From Alsobacter sp040380755 (GTDB lineage: Bacteria > Pseudomonadota > Alphaproteobacteria > Rhizobiales > Beijerinckiaceae): a stretch of DNA of 11,732 bases. Under the pieces are notes generated by a model. That model saw only the letters and a program-made list of their open reading frames with translations, ran no database searches and was not told the DNA's origin. A program made the translations under genes and the position numbers. The stretch spans positions 1 to 11,732 of the forward strand of contig JBEIIL010000118.1 in NCBI GenBank assembly GCA_040380755.1. The letters are read 5' to 3'. Shown here piece after piece: positions 1 through 7,739 of the stretch (position 1 is its first letter; the number at the start of each line of letters is the position of its first letter).

Positions 1-145
1 AAGACCGACACGCCGAGGACGCCCCGCTGGCGGTTGGGATTGGGGTGGTGGGGGCGCTTGGCGCCTTGAGCTATTGCGCGCCCTGCGACGCGGACCTGCC
101 GGGGTGGCGTGCCGGGAGGGGGCGATCCGTCCCGGCGCCGCGGCC
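1..145. other. Left-edge non-coding or undetermined stretch
   Basis: This stretch lies downstream of the binding-protein gene, which reads leftwards. Binding proteins of this type are often followed by permease and ATPase genes, so the start of a permease could lie at or just beyond the edge. A leftward frame near positions 3-35 could be read as a short hydrophobic start (residues GVLGVSV), but I see no convincing ribosome binding site or ATG. No clear terminator hairpin with a T-run is visible. Nothing is called here. Confidence 0.3.
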
Positions 146-1093
146 TTACTGGATGAAGCGGGTGTCGGCGAGCGAGTCGAGATCGGGGATCTGCTTGATG
201 ATCCCGGCCTCGAGCAGCAGGGCGGCCGCGTCCTTGACGAAGGTCTTGTATTCGCCGGCGAAGAAGACCTTGTTGGCAGCGCGATCCTGCCAGCGCAGGA
301 ACTTGGAAGAGGCGGCGAACTGCTCGCCGCTCTGCTTGACGTCCGCGCCCATGATCTCGTTGGCCTTGGCCGGCTCCTTGGCGATCAGCTCCAGCGCCTC
401 GAAATAGCTGTCGGCCAGCGCCTTCACGGCCTTCTCGTTGGCGGCAATGAAGGCCGGGGTGCAGCCGAACGTGTCCATCACGATCGGATAATCGAGCGTG
501 GTGGCGATGATCTTGCCCGACTGCGGCGCGGCGCGGACGCTGGAGAGGTAGGGCTCATACGTCATGGCGGCATCGTTCTGGCCGGCGATGAACGCCTGCG
601 CGGCGGGGCCGGGCTCCATGTTGACGATGGTCACGTCCTTGGGGGACAGGCCGTTCTTTTTCAGCATCCAGGCCAGGACGAAATAGGGTGAGGTCCCCGG
701 AGCCGAAGCGGCGATCGACTTGCCCTTGAGGTCGGCGATGGAGCCGGTGGCGCTGCGCGTCACCATGCCGTCGGCGCCAAAGGACTTGTCGAGCTGGAAA
801 AGCTGCTTGATCGGCACGCCATTGGCGTTCCACACCACATAGGTCTCGACCGTCGTGGCGGCGCACTGGATGTCGCCCGATGCGATGGCCAGGTGGCGGC
901 TTGCCTGCGGGATCTTCTTGATGGTGACGTCGAGGCCGTTCTTCTTGAAGATCCCGGCCTCCTTGGCGAGCGTCAGCGGGGCGAAGCCGGTCCAGCCCGA
1001 GATGCCGATCGCGACCTTCGTCTCCTGCGCCCAAGCCGGTACTGCAGCCATCATGACCACCACGGCGGCCGCCGTTGTCCAACCCGCTTTCAT
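146..1093 (-). CDS. ABC transporter substrate-binding protein, NitT/TauT (SsuA/THI5-like) family
   Basis: This 315-residue protein is a periplasmic solute receptor that would deliver its ligand to an ABC importer. Residues 1-22 form a Sec signal peptide: a basic start (MKAGW), a hydrophobic core and an AWA cleavage site before Q23. The mature part has the family's opening pattern (VAIGISGWTGFAPLTLAKEA at 27-46, then GIFKKNGLDV) and a GDIQCAATTVE ligand-cleft segment, typical of receptors for nitrate, sulfonates, taurine and related small anions. The ATG at 1093 is preceded on its strand by GGGGAGA at good spacing. A permease and ATPase are not visible; they could lie left of the window. Proximity to the pca genes hints at an aromatic or related anion as ligand, but this is inference. 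The gene reads in the same direction as the upstream regulator gene, 121 bp away. Confidence 0.85.
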   Translation of the reverse strand: MKAGWTTAAAVVVMMAAVPAWAQETKVAIGISGWTGFAPLTLAKEAGIFKKNGLDVTIKKIPQASRHLAIASGDIQCAATTVETYVVWNANGVPIKQLFQLDKSFGADGMVTRSATGSIADLKGKSIAASAPGTSPYFVLAWMLKKNGLSPKDVTIVNMEPGPAAQAFIAGQNDAAMTYEPYLSSVRAAPQSGKIIATTLDYPIVMDTFGCTPAFIAANEKAVKALADSYFEALELIAKEPAKANEIMGADVKQSGEQFAASSKFLRWQDRAANKVFFAGEYKTFVKDAAALLLEAGIIKQIPDLDSLADTRFIQ

Positions 1094-1115
1094 GCTCGTC
1101 TCCCCTTGATCGGCA

Positions 1116-1133
1116 GGGCGGCCCGCGCCGCCC
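1116..1133. repeat. GC-rich hairpin between regulator and binding-protein genes
   Basis: GGGCGGC (1116-1122) and GCCGCCC (1127-1133) form a perfect 7-bp inverted repeat with a 4-nt loop. It lies in the 121-bp gap between the regulator stop and the binding-protein start, about 22 bp before that start. No T-run follows on either strand, so it is not a canonical intrinsic terminator. It could attenuate or stabilise read-through transcript from the regulator gene. The octamer TGCCGGCA also occurs twice in this gap (1138-1145 and 1197-1204); significance unknown. Confidence 0.5.
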
Positions 1134-1214
1134 GAGATGCCGGCATTGAACCGGCCGTTCCCGATATTGTCGAGAGAAGTTTCATGCCGGGCGTGGTGCC
1201 GGCAGGTCGGCCTG

Positions 1215-1997
1215 TCAGGCCACCAGCGAGCTGCGGACGCTCTCGGCCGCCTCGCGCAAATGGGGCAGCACCTCGGCCACCAGTTCCGGCGCGCCCATGC
1301 GGGTGGCCTGGGCGCTGACGTTCATCGCCGCGACGACGGCTCCTGCCGAGTTGCGGATCGGCACCGCGATGGCACACAGGCCGATCTCGAGTTCCTGGTC
1401 GACCAGCGCATAGCCCTGCAGCGCCACGACGGCGAGGACGCGCTCCAGATCGCCGAGGCCGGTCACCGTGTGCGGCGTCAGCCGCGGACAGGGGGCCGCC
1501 TCGATCAGCGCCCTGGCTTCCGGACCCGGCAGGGCCGCGAGCAGAACGCGCCCCATCGCGGTGGCGAAGGCGGGCAGGCGGCTGCCGACGGCGAGACCGA
1601 CCGACATGATGCGTCGGGTCGCCGCGCGCGCCACATAGACGATCTCTGGCCCGTCCAGCGTCGAGGCCGAGCAGCTTTCCCGGGTGAGCTCGCTGACCCG
1701 CTCCAGCGCCGGTTGCAGGACGCGCGGCAGCGGCGTCGACGCCAGATAGGCATAGCCGAGCGCGAGGATGCGGGGCGTCAGGCGGAACTGCTTGCCGTCG
1801 CTGGCGACATAGCCCAGCGCCTGCAGGGTCAGCAGCGAGCGACGGACGGTGGCGCGCGGCAGCACCGTCGCCTTGGCCACCTCGGCGAGGGTCAGCGCCT
1901 CGTGACCCCTGTCAAAGGCGCGGATCACCGCCAGGCCCCGCGCCAGGGCGCCCACATAGGACGGATCGTCCTCGCCGATCATCTCCTGGGCTGACAT
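1215..1997 (-). CDS. pcaR: IclR-family transcriptional regulator, PcaR/PcaU/PobR group
   Basis: This 260-residue protein is a DNA-binding regulator, most likely the one that switches the adjacent pca operon in response to a pathway intermediate. The N-terminal winged helix-turn-helix spans about residues 14-80, with the HTH at about 36-57 (LTLAEVAKATVLPRATVRRS). The C-terminal effector domain (about 85-255) contains the IclR signature region LVDQELEIGLCAIAVPIRNS (199-217), as in Pca/Pob regulators. The ATG at 1997 has GGAG just upstream (GGAGAACGC-ATG). It is divergent from pcaI with a 114-bp shared control region. The regulator's own sigma-70-like promoter encloses a palindromic operator candidate, so autoregulation is likely. 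Known pseudomonad PcaR responds to 3-oxoadipate and Acinetobacter PcaU to protocatechuate; which applies here is not visible. The hairpin GGCCT-GTC-AGGCC (1209-1221) overlaps its stop codon. Confidence 0.85.
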   Translation of the reverse strand: MSAQEMIGEDDPSYVGALARGLAVIRAFDRGHEALTLAEVAKATVLPRATVRRSLLTLQALGYVASDGKQFRLTPRILALGYAYLASTPLPRVLQPALERVSELTRESCSASTLDGPEIVYVARAATRRIMSVGLAVGSRLPAFATAMGRVLLAALPGPEARALIEAAPCPRLTPHTVTGLGDLERVLAVVALQGYALVDQELEIGLCAIAVPIRNSAGAVVAAMNVSAQATRMGAPELVAEVLPHLREAAESVRSSLVA

Positions 1998-2011
1998 GCG
2001 TTCTCCGTCGC

Positions 2012-2040
2012 TTGACGGCCCCCTGGTCGCCGCCTAATCT
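2012..2040 (+). promoter_or_regulatory. Candidate promoter of the pca operon
   Basis: TTGACG (2012-2017) resembles a -35 element and TAATCT (2035-2040) a weak -10, separated by 17 bp. It reads towards pcaI, and transcription would begin near 2046-2048. The weak -10 would suit a promoter needing an activator, or one held down by the regulator bound at the repeats just downstream. This is a pattern match only. Confidence 0.4.
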
Positions 2041-2074
2041 GTTCGCAATACGACAATATGTTCGCAATGCGAAC
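2041..2074. promoter_or_regulatory. Tandem operator candidate for the IclR-type regulator
   Basis: Two copies of GTTCGCAAT start 19 bp apart, at 2041 and 2060. The second extends into a perfect palindrome, GTTCGC-AAT-GCGAAC (2060-2074). The first (GTTCGCAATACGACA, 2041-2055) has only a degenerate second arm. From memory, the pseudomonad PcaR site is GTTCGATAATCGCAC. The palindrome matches that at 10 of 15 positions, including the GTTCG arm, and the first copy at 8. About two helical turns between copies would place two dimers on the same DNA face. The first copy begins right after the candidate pca -10; the second lies inside the regulator's promoter spacer. Confidence 0.65.
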
Positions 2075-2081
2075 GCGTCAA
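2053..2081 (-). promoter_or_regulatory. Promoter of the IclR-type regulator gene
   Basis: On the minus strand, TTGACG (complement of 2076-2081) and TATTGT (complement of 2053-2058) are spaced by 17 bp, a good sigma-70-like match. The whole 15-bp palindrome 2060-2074 lies within the spacer, so a bound regulator dimer would block RNA polymerase. This predicts negative autoregulation. The 5' untranslated region would be about 50 nt. Confidence 0.6.
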
Positions 2082-2111
2082 GCGCTCCGAGGAGCATAGG
2101 AGGCTCGCAGG

Positions 2112-2960
2112 ATGGCCCGGATCACGACCCTCGGCGAGGCGGTCGAAGCCTGCGTGCGCGACGGCGACACGGTCGCGATGGAGGGGTTCACCCACCTGAT
2201 CCCGCATGCCGCCGGGCATGAGGTGATCCGCCAGGGCCGCCGCCGCCTGACGCTCGTGCGGATGACGCCAGACATCATCTACGACCAGATGATCGGCATG
2301 GGCTGCGCCGAGAAGCTGGTGTTTTCCTGGGGCGGCAATCCCGGCGTCGGCTCCCTGCACCGGTTCAGGGACGCGGTGGAGAAGGGCTGGCCGCATCCGC
2401 TTACCATCGAGGAGCATTCGCACGCCGCCATGGCCAACGCCTATGAGGCAGGAGCCGCCAACCTGCCGTTCGCGATGCTGCGCGGCTATCTCGGGGTTGA
2501 CCTGCCGAAGGTCAACCCGCAGATCCGCTCTGTCACCTGCCCCTATACGGGAGAGGTGCTGGCAACCGTGCCGGCGCTGCGCCCCGACGTGGCTGTGATC
2601 CATGCGCTGCGGGCGGATCGTGAGGGCAATGTGCTGCTGGAGGGCATTGTCGGCGTGCAGAAGGAGGCGGTCCTGGCCGCCAGGCGGTCGATCGTCACCG
2701 TCGAGGAGATCGTCGACGATCTCGGGCCGCTGCAGCGCAACGCGGTGGTGCTGCCGTCCTGGACCGTGACCTGCGTCGTCGCCGTGCCGGGCGGGGCGCA
2801 TCCGTCCTACGCGCATGGCTATTATGGCCGAGACAACGCGTTCTACATTGGCTGGGACGCGATCTCGCGCGAGCGCGACACGTTCCTCGCGTGGATGACA
2901 ACGCATGTGCTGGAGTCGGGCCCCGAGGCCTTCGCCCGCCATGCAAGGCGGGCGGCCTGA
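2112..2960 (+). CDS. pcaI: 3-oxoadipate CoA-transferase, subunit A (glutaconate CoA-transferase-like)
   Basis: With the next gene's product, this 282-residue subunit would transfer CoA from succinyl-CoA to 3-oxoadipate, the penultimate step of the beta-ketoadipate pathway. It belongs to the GctA-like class of family I CoA-transferases rather than the shorter SCOT-like PcaI of Pseudomonas putida. Landmarks are EGFTHLIPHAAGHE (24-37), the glycine-rich SWGGNPGVGSLHRFRDAVE (72-90) and IEEHSHAAMA (99-108). Length and class resemble the CatI subunit described in Pseudomonas knackmussii B13 (from memory). The ATG at 2112 follows a perfect AGGAGG (2098-2103) with 8-nt spacing. It is first in the operon and only 2 nt separate its stop from the subunit B start. 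The substrate assignment rests on operon context; the fold alone would allow other dicarboxylates. Confidence 0.85.
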   Translation: MARITTLGEAVEACVRDGDTVAMEGFTHLIPHAAGHEVIRQGRRRLTLVRMTPDIIYDQMIGMGCAEKLVFSWGGNPGVGSLHRFRDAVEKGWPHPLTIEEHSHAAMANAYEAGAANLPFAMLRGYLGVDLPKVNPQIRSVTCPYTGEVLATVPALRPDVAVIHALRADREGNVLLEGIVGVQKEAVLAARRSIVTVEEIVDDLGPLQRNAVVLPSWTVTCVVAVPGGAHPSYAHGYYGRDNAFYIGWDAISRERDTFLAWMTTHVLESGPEAFARHARRAA

Positions 2961-2962
2961 CC

Positions 2963-3735
2963 ATGGGTGCCACCTACACGCCGACCGAGATGATGACCAT
3001 CGCCGCCGCGCGGGCGCTGACAAACGACGATGTCTGTTTTGTCGGCATCGGCGCACCGTCGGCCGCCTGCAACGTGGCGCGTCTGACGCACGCCCCCGGC
3101 ATCACGCTGATCTACGAGAGCGGCACCATCGCGACGCGGCCGAACGTGCTGCCGCTGTCGATCGGCGATGGCGAGCTGTGCGAGACGGCTTTGACCACCG
3201 TGTCGGTGCCGGAGATGTTCCGCTACTGGCTGCAGGGCGGGCGGATCACCGTCGGGTTCCTTGGGGGCGCGCAGATCGACCGGTTTGCCAATCTGAACAC
3301 GACCGTCGTGGGCGACTACCACCATCCGACGGTGCGACTTCCCGGCGGTGGCGGTGCGCCCGAGATCGCCACCAACTGCCGCGAGATCTTCATCATCATG
3401 CAGCAGTCGCCGCGCGCCTTCGTGGCCGAACTCCCGTTCGTCACCTCGATGGGCCATGGCCGCACCGGTCGCGAGCGCCGCGCCATGGGCCTTGCCACAC
3501 GCGGCCCGACCCGACTGATCACCGACCTGTGCGTGCTCGAGCCCGACCCGGAGACCTGCGAGATGGTGGTGACGGCGATCCATCCCGGCGTGTCGCGAAC
3601 CCGCATCCAGGACAGCACCGGCTGGCCGGTCCGCTATACAGCGACGGTCTCCGAAACGCCGGCACCGGATGCGGATGAACTTGCCGTCCTGCGGGCCCTG
3701 CAGGAGCGCACCCGCCGTGCCCATGGAGATGCCGC

Positions 3736-3739
<4 letters not shown>
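2963..3739 (+). CDS. pcaJ: 3-oxoadipate CoA-transferase, subunit B (glutaconate CoA-transferase-like)
   Basis: This 258-residue partner of the preceding subunit supplies the catalytic glutamate that carries the glutamyl-CoA thioester. The expected residue is visible as E52 in LIYESGTIATRP (49-60), the place of the active glutamate in GctB-like subunits. Other landmarks are FVGIGAPSAACNVARL (26-41), a Gly-rich TVGFLGGAQID stretch and RLPGGGGAPEIA. I chose the ATG at 2963, 2 nt after the pcaI stop, because family similarity begins there (MGATYTPTEMM); the frame is open further upstream, inside pcaI. The stop overlaps the next start by 4 nt (ATGA, 3736-3739), implying translational coupling to pcaF. 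Confidence 0.87.
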
Positions 3740-4944
<1,205 letters not shown>

Positions 4945-4954
4945 CGGCGCCCGA

Positions 4955-4973
4955 TCGGCGCCTGTGGCGCCGA
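4955..4973 (+). repeat. Intercistronic hairpin between pcaF and pcaH
   Basis: TCGGCGCC (4955-4962), loop TGT, then GGCGCCGA (4966-4973) give a perfect 8-bp stem in the pcaF-pcaH gap. A third GGCGCC at 4946-4951 could pair with either arm instead, so two mutually exclusive folds are possible. No T-run follows. The pcaH ribosome binding site (AGAGGGG, about 4977-4983) lies immediately after, so the fold could affect translation or mRNA decay between the CoA-stage and ring-cleavage genes. Confidence 0.6.
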
Positions 4974-4992
4974 CACAGAGGGGTAACGGCCC

Positions 4993-5703
4993 ATGGGCCT
5001 CGTCTATCCGGTCGGGAGCGCCGCGACGCATCCCTCGAACAGCTTCGAAGGCTATCGCAGCACGGCCAAGCGGCATCCGCAGCGTCCGCTGGTGCTGCTG
5101 CCGCACACGCTGACCGAGCTCACCGGCCCGGTCTACGGCCATGACAGCGTCACGGCCGCCGATGCGGATCTGACCCTGCAGCATGCCGCGGCGCCGCTTG
5201 GCGAGCGCATCATCGTGTCTGGGCGCGTCATCGATGAGGCGGGGCGGCCGGTGCCCGAGACGCTCGTCGAGATCTGGCAGGCCAATTCCGCCGGCCGTTA
5301 CGTGCATGTGCGCGATCAGCACCCGGCGCCGCTCGACCCCAACTTCACCGGTGCGGGCCGGGCCGTCACCGACGCACAAGGGCGATTCCGCTTCGTCACG
5401 ATCAAGCCCGGCGCCTATCCGTGGGGCAACCACCCCAATGCATGGCGCCCCGCCCATATCCATTTCTCGCTGTTCGGCCGGTCCTTCCTTAGCCGGCTGG
5501 TGACGCAGATGTATTTCCCCGGCGATCCGCTGTTTCCGTTCGATCCGATCTTCAACTCGGTCACGGATCCGCAGGCACGCAGCCGGATGGTGTCGCGCTT
5601 CGACCTCGACACCACCGAGCCCGACTGGGCGCTCGGCTTCGTCTTCGACATCGTCCTGCGCGGGCGCGACGCCACGCCGACCGAGGAGCCGCACGATGAC
5701 TGA
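4993..5703 (+). CDS. pcaH: Protocatechuate 3,4-dioxygenase, beta subunit
   Basis: This 236-residue subunit carries the ferric iron that performs intradiol cleavage of protocatechuate to 3-carboxy-cis,cis-muconate. The four protein ligands are recognisable: Y103 (SAGRYVHVRDQH), Y142 (KPGAYPWGN), and H155 and H157 (WRPAHIHFS). R152 matches the conserved arginine beside the site. The N-terminal extension before the core (about 1-65, with YRSTAKRHP and TELTGPVYG) is typical of beta subunits, as is the C-terminal part LVTQMYFPGDPLFPFDPIF. The ATG at 4993 follows AGAGGGG. The stop overlaps the start of pcaG by 8 nt (ATGACTGA), as expected for subunits made in equal amounts. Confidence 0.96.
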   Translation: MGLVYPVGSAATHPSNSFEGYRSTAKRHPQRPLVLLPHTLTELTGPVYGHDSVTAADADLTLQHAAAPLGERIIVSGRVIDEAGRPVPETLVEIWQANSAGRYVHVRDQHPAPLDPNFTGAGRAVTDAQGRFRFVTIKPGAYPWGNHPNAWRPAHIHFSLFGRSFLSRLVTQMYFPGDPLFPFDPIFNSVTDPQARSRMVSRFDLDTTEPDWALGFVFDIVLRGRDATPTEEPHDD

Positions 5704-6310
5704 GCGCGACGCGCAGACGCCGGCCGGCATCACGCCATCCCAGACGGTCGGGCCCTATTTCGCCTATTGCCTGACGCCGGACGACTACCCGACACGCGTA
5801 ATCTTCAGCGCCGACCTGACCGTTCCGTCGCTGGCCGGGGCCAGCATCCGCATAGACGGGCGCGTGCTGGACGGCGACGGCGCGCCGGTGTCCGACGCGA
5901 TGGTGGAGATCTGGCAGGCCGACCCGGACGGACGCTATGCTCATCCGGCCGATTTGGGGCGGCCTTCAAACAGCGGCTTCACCGGGTTCGGCCGGGCGGC
6001 GAGCGATGCGGAGGGGCGCTACAGCTTCATCACGGTCAAGCCCGGACGGGTCCCTGGTCCGAACGGGACGGTGCAGGCGCCGCACATCGCCGTGACGGTG
6101 TTTGCGCGCGGCATGCTGGCGCATCTGTGGACCCGGATCTATTTCGCCGACGAGGCAGAGGCCAATGCCGGCGACCCGGTGCTGGCGCTGGTGACGGATC
6201 CGGCCGCGCGTGCGACGCTGGTCGCGGGGCGGGAGCCGGGAGCCAAGGCGGCCTACCGGTTCGACATCCGCCTGCAGGGTGACGGCGAGACCGTGTTCTT
6301 CGCCGCCTGA
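5696..6310 (+). CDS. pcaG: Protocatechuate 3,4-dioxygenase, alpha subunit
   Basis: This 204-residue partner of PcaH has the same beta-sandwich fold but lacks the full set of iron ligands; it helps form the active-site pocket at the alpha-beta interface. The alpha-subunit opening TPSQTVGPYFAYCL (13-26) is clear. Others are DAMVEIWQADPDGRY (67-81), SGFTGFGRA (93-101), HIAVTVFARGMLAHLWTRIY (130-149) and the C-terminal YRFDIRLQGDGETVFF. In place of the two-histidine HIH motif of PcaH it has PHIAV. GAGGAG inside the end of pcaH serves as its ribosome binding site. A 50-bp gap with a small hairpin follows before pcaB. Confidence 0.95.
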   Translation: MTERDAQTPAGITPSQTVGPYFAYCLTPDDYPTRVIFSADLTVPSLAGASIRIDGRVLDGDGAPVSDAMVEIWQADPDGRYAHPADLGRPSNSGFTGFGRAASDAEGRYSFITVKPGRVPGPNGTVQAPHIAVTVFARGMLAHLWTRIYFADEAEANAGDPVLALVTDPAARATLVAGREPGAKAAYRFDIRLQGDGETVFFAA

Positions 6311-6324
6311 CCGCAAACCAACCG

Positions 6325-6339
6325 CCGGGCCTCGCCCGG
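6325..6339 (+). repeat. Intercistronic hairpin between pcaG and pcaB
   Basis: CCGGGC (6325-6330), loop CTC and GCCCGG (6334-6339) form a perfect 6-bp stem ending 21 nt before the preferred pcaB start. It abuts an alternative in-frame ATG at 6340, whose ribosome binding region it would bury; this is one reason to prefer the start at 6361. No T-run follows. Confidence 0.5.
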
Positions 6340-6360
6340 ATGCAGACGAAGCGGTGGACC

Positions 6361-7725
6361 ATGGCGTTTTCGCCCCTCGATTCCGGCCTGACGGGGCCGC
6401 TGTTCACCACGGCTGCCATGCGGGACGTGTTCGAGGATCGCGCCTACGTCGCCGCGATGCTGCAGGTCGAGGCGGCGCTGGCGCAGGCCGAGGCGGAGCA
6501 CGGGCTTGCGCCCGCCGGACTGGCCGAGGCGATCCGCTCGATCGATCCCGGATCGCTCGACATCGCGCAGCTGGGGCAGGGTACGGCGCTGGCGGGCGTT
6601 GCGGTGGTCCCCTTCGTGAAGGCCATGCAGGGGCGCTTGCCGCCGGCGCTGGAAAGCGCGTTCCACCGGGGCGCGACCACGCAGGACATTGCCGACACCG
6701 CACTGGTGCTACAGCTGCGCGCGGCGCTGGACCTGATTGCTGATGATCTCGCGGCCGTCATGGACGGGCTGGCGCGGCTTGCTGCCGCTCATCGCGACAC
6801 GCCCTGCGCGGGGCGGACCTACGGCCAGCACGCGGCGCCGGTGACGTTCGGCTTCAAGGCGGCGGTCTGGCTGGTCGGGCTGGCGGATCTTGCCGACGCC
6901 CTGCCGGGCCTGCGCGAGCGGGCGCTGGTGGCATCGCTGGGCGGCCCGGTCGGCACGCTCGCCGGGCTCGGCAGCGCCGGTCCGGCCGTGCTGGAGGCCT
7001 ATGCCGGCACGCTCGGCCTCGCCGCACCGCCGCTCGCCTGGCACACGCGCCGGGCCGGCATGGCCGAGGCCGGCGCCTGGCTGGCCCGGCTCGCCGGCGC
7101 GCTCGGCAAGATGGCGGGCGACGTGGCCTTCCTGTGCTCGACCGAGGTCGGCGAGGTGTCGGAGCCGCATGTGCCGGGACGCGGCGGGTCGTCGGCGATG
7201 CCGCACAAGCGCAATCCCGTCTCGTCGACGGTGATCCTGGCGGCCGCCCAAGCGGCGCTCGGACCGGCCTCGGCACTCACCGCCGCGATGGTCGCCGCGC
7301 AGGAGCGGTCGGCAGGGGCCTGGCATGCCGAATGGCACGCGATCCCGACCCTGTGCGGCCTCGTTGCTGGGGCGCTCGCCGAAGCGCGCTGCCTCGCAGA
7401 GGGCCTCGTCGTGCATCCAGCCCGGATGCAGGTGGTGCTGGACATGACCGGCGGCCTGCTGTTCGCCGACCAGGCCGCGGCCATCCTGGCCCCGCGCTGC
7501 GGCCGCGCTGCCGCGCATGCCTTGGTCGAGGCTGCTGCGGGGATGGTGCGCGATCGCGGCGGCACGCTGCTGGACGCGCTTGCCGACCGTCCCGACCTGC
7601 CGGCCGGTGTCGACCGCGCGGTGCTGGCTGCGGCCTTCGATCCGACGCCCGCCGTTGCGGCCGCCGCCACATTCGTCGACCGGGCGCTGGTTTCGGCCGG
7701 ACGCTCGCGCTCAAGCCTGTCCTGA
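6361..7725 (+). CDS. pcaB: 3-carboxy-cis,cis-muconate cycloisomerase
   Basis: This 454-residue enzyme of the fumarase/aspartase superfamily cyclises 3-carboxy-cis,cis-muconate to 4-carboxymuconolactone. The superfamily signature GGSSAMPHKRNP lies at 275-286, in the mobile loop with the catalytic serine; H157 in GRTYGQHAAPVTF is the probable helper histidine. The start region (FTTAAMRDVFEDRAYVAAML) fits PcaB. The length is that of pseudomonad PcaB; from memory, many rhizobial PcaB proteins are about 100 residues shorter. I preferred the ATG at 6361 (MAFSPLD) over one 21 nt upstream, because the longer start adds non-conserved residues and follows a hairpin. Its ribosome binding site is weak (AGCGGTGG), so the choice is not certain. 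It is followed after 14 nt by the lactonase-decarboxylase fusion. Confidence 0.92.
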   Translation: MAFSPLDSGLTGPLFTTAAMRDVFEDRAYVAAMLQVEAALAQAEAEHGLAPAGLAEAIRSIDPGSLDIAQLGQGTALAGVAVVPFVKAMQGRLPPALESAFHRGATTQDIADTALVLQLRAALDLIADDLAAVMDGLARLAAAHRDTPCAGRTYGQHAAPVTFGFKAAVWLVGLADLADALPGLRERALVASLGGPVGTLAGLGSAGPAVLEAYAGTLGLAAPPLAWHTRRAGMAEAGAWLARLAGALGKMAGDVAFLCSTEVGEVSEPHVPGRGGSSAMPHKRNPVSSTVILAAAQAALGPASALTAAMVAAQERSAGAWHAEWHAIPTLCGLVAGALAEARCLAEGLVVHPARMQVVLDMTGGLLFADQAAAILAPRCGRAAAHALVEAAAGMVRDRGGTLLDALADRPDLPAGVDRAVLAAAFDPTPAVAAAATFVDRALVSAGRSRSSLS

Positions 7726-7739
7726 TCCGGAGATCCGCC

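Noticed and set aside
1..145. Start of a leftward permease gene at the left edge
   Set aside because: A short hydrophobic reading is possible, but no convincing start codon with ribosome binding site is present and too little sequence remains.
74..691. Open frame opposite the binding-protein gene
   Set aside because: It has no recognisable domain, while the opposite strand encodes a secreted receptor with signal peptide and family motifs.
1138..1204. Repeated palindrome TGCCGGCA as a possible operator pair
   Set aside because: Eight-base GC palindromes are frequent by chance in DNA of this composition, and the positions do not fit a visible promoter.
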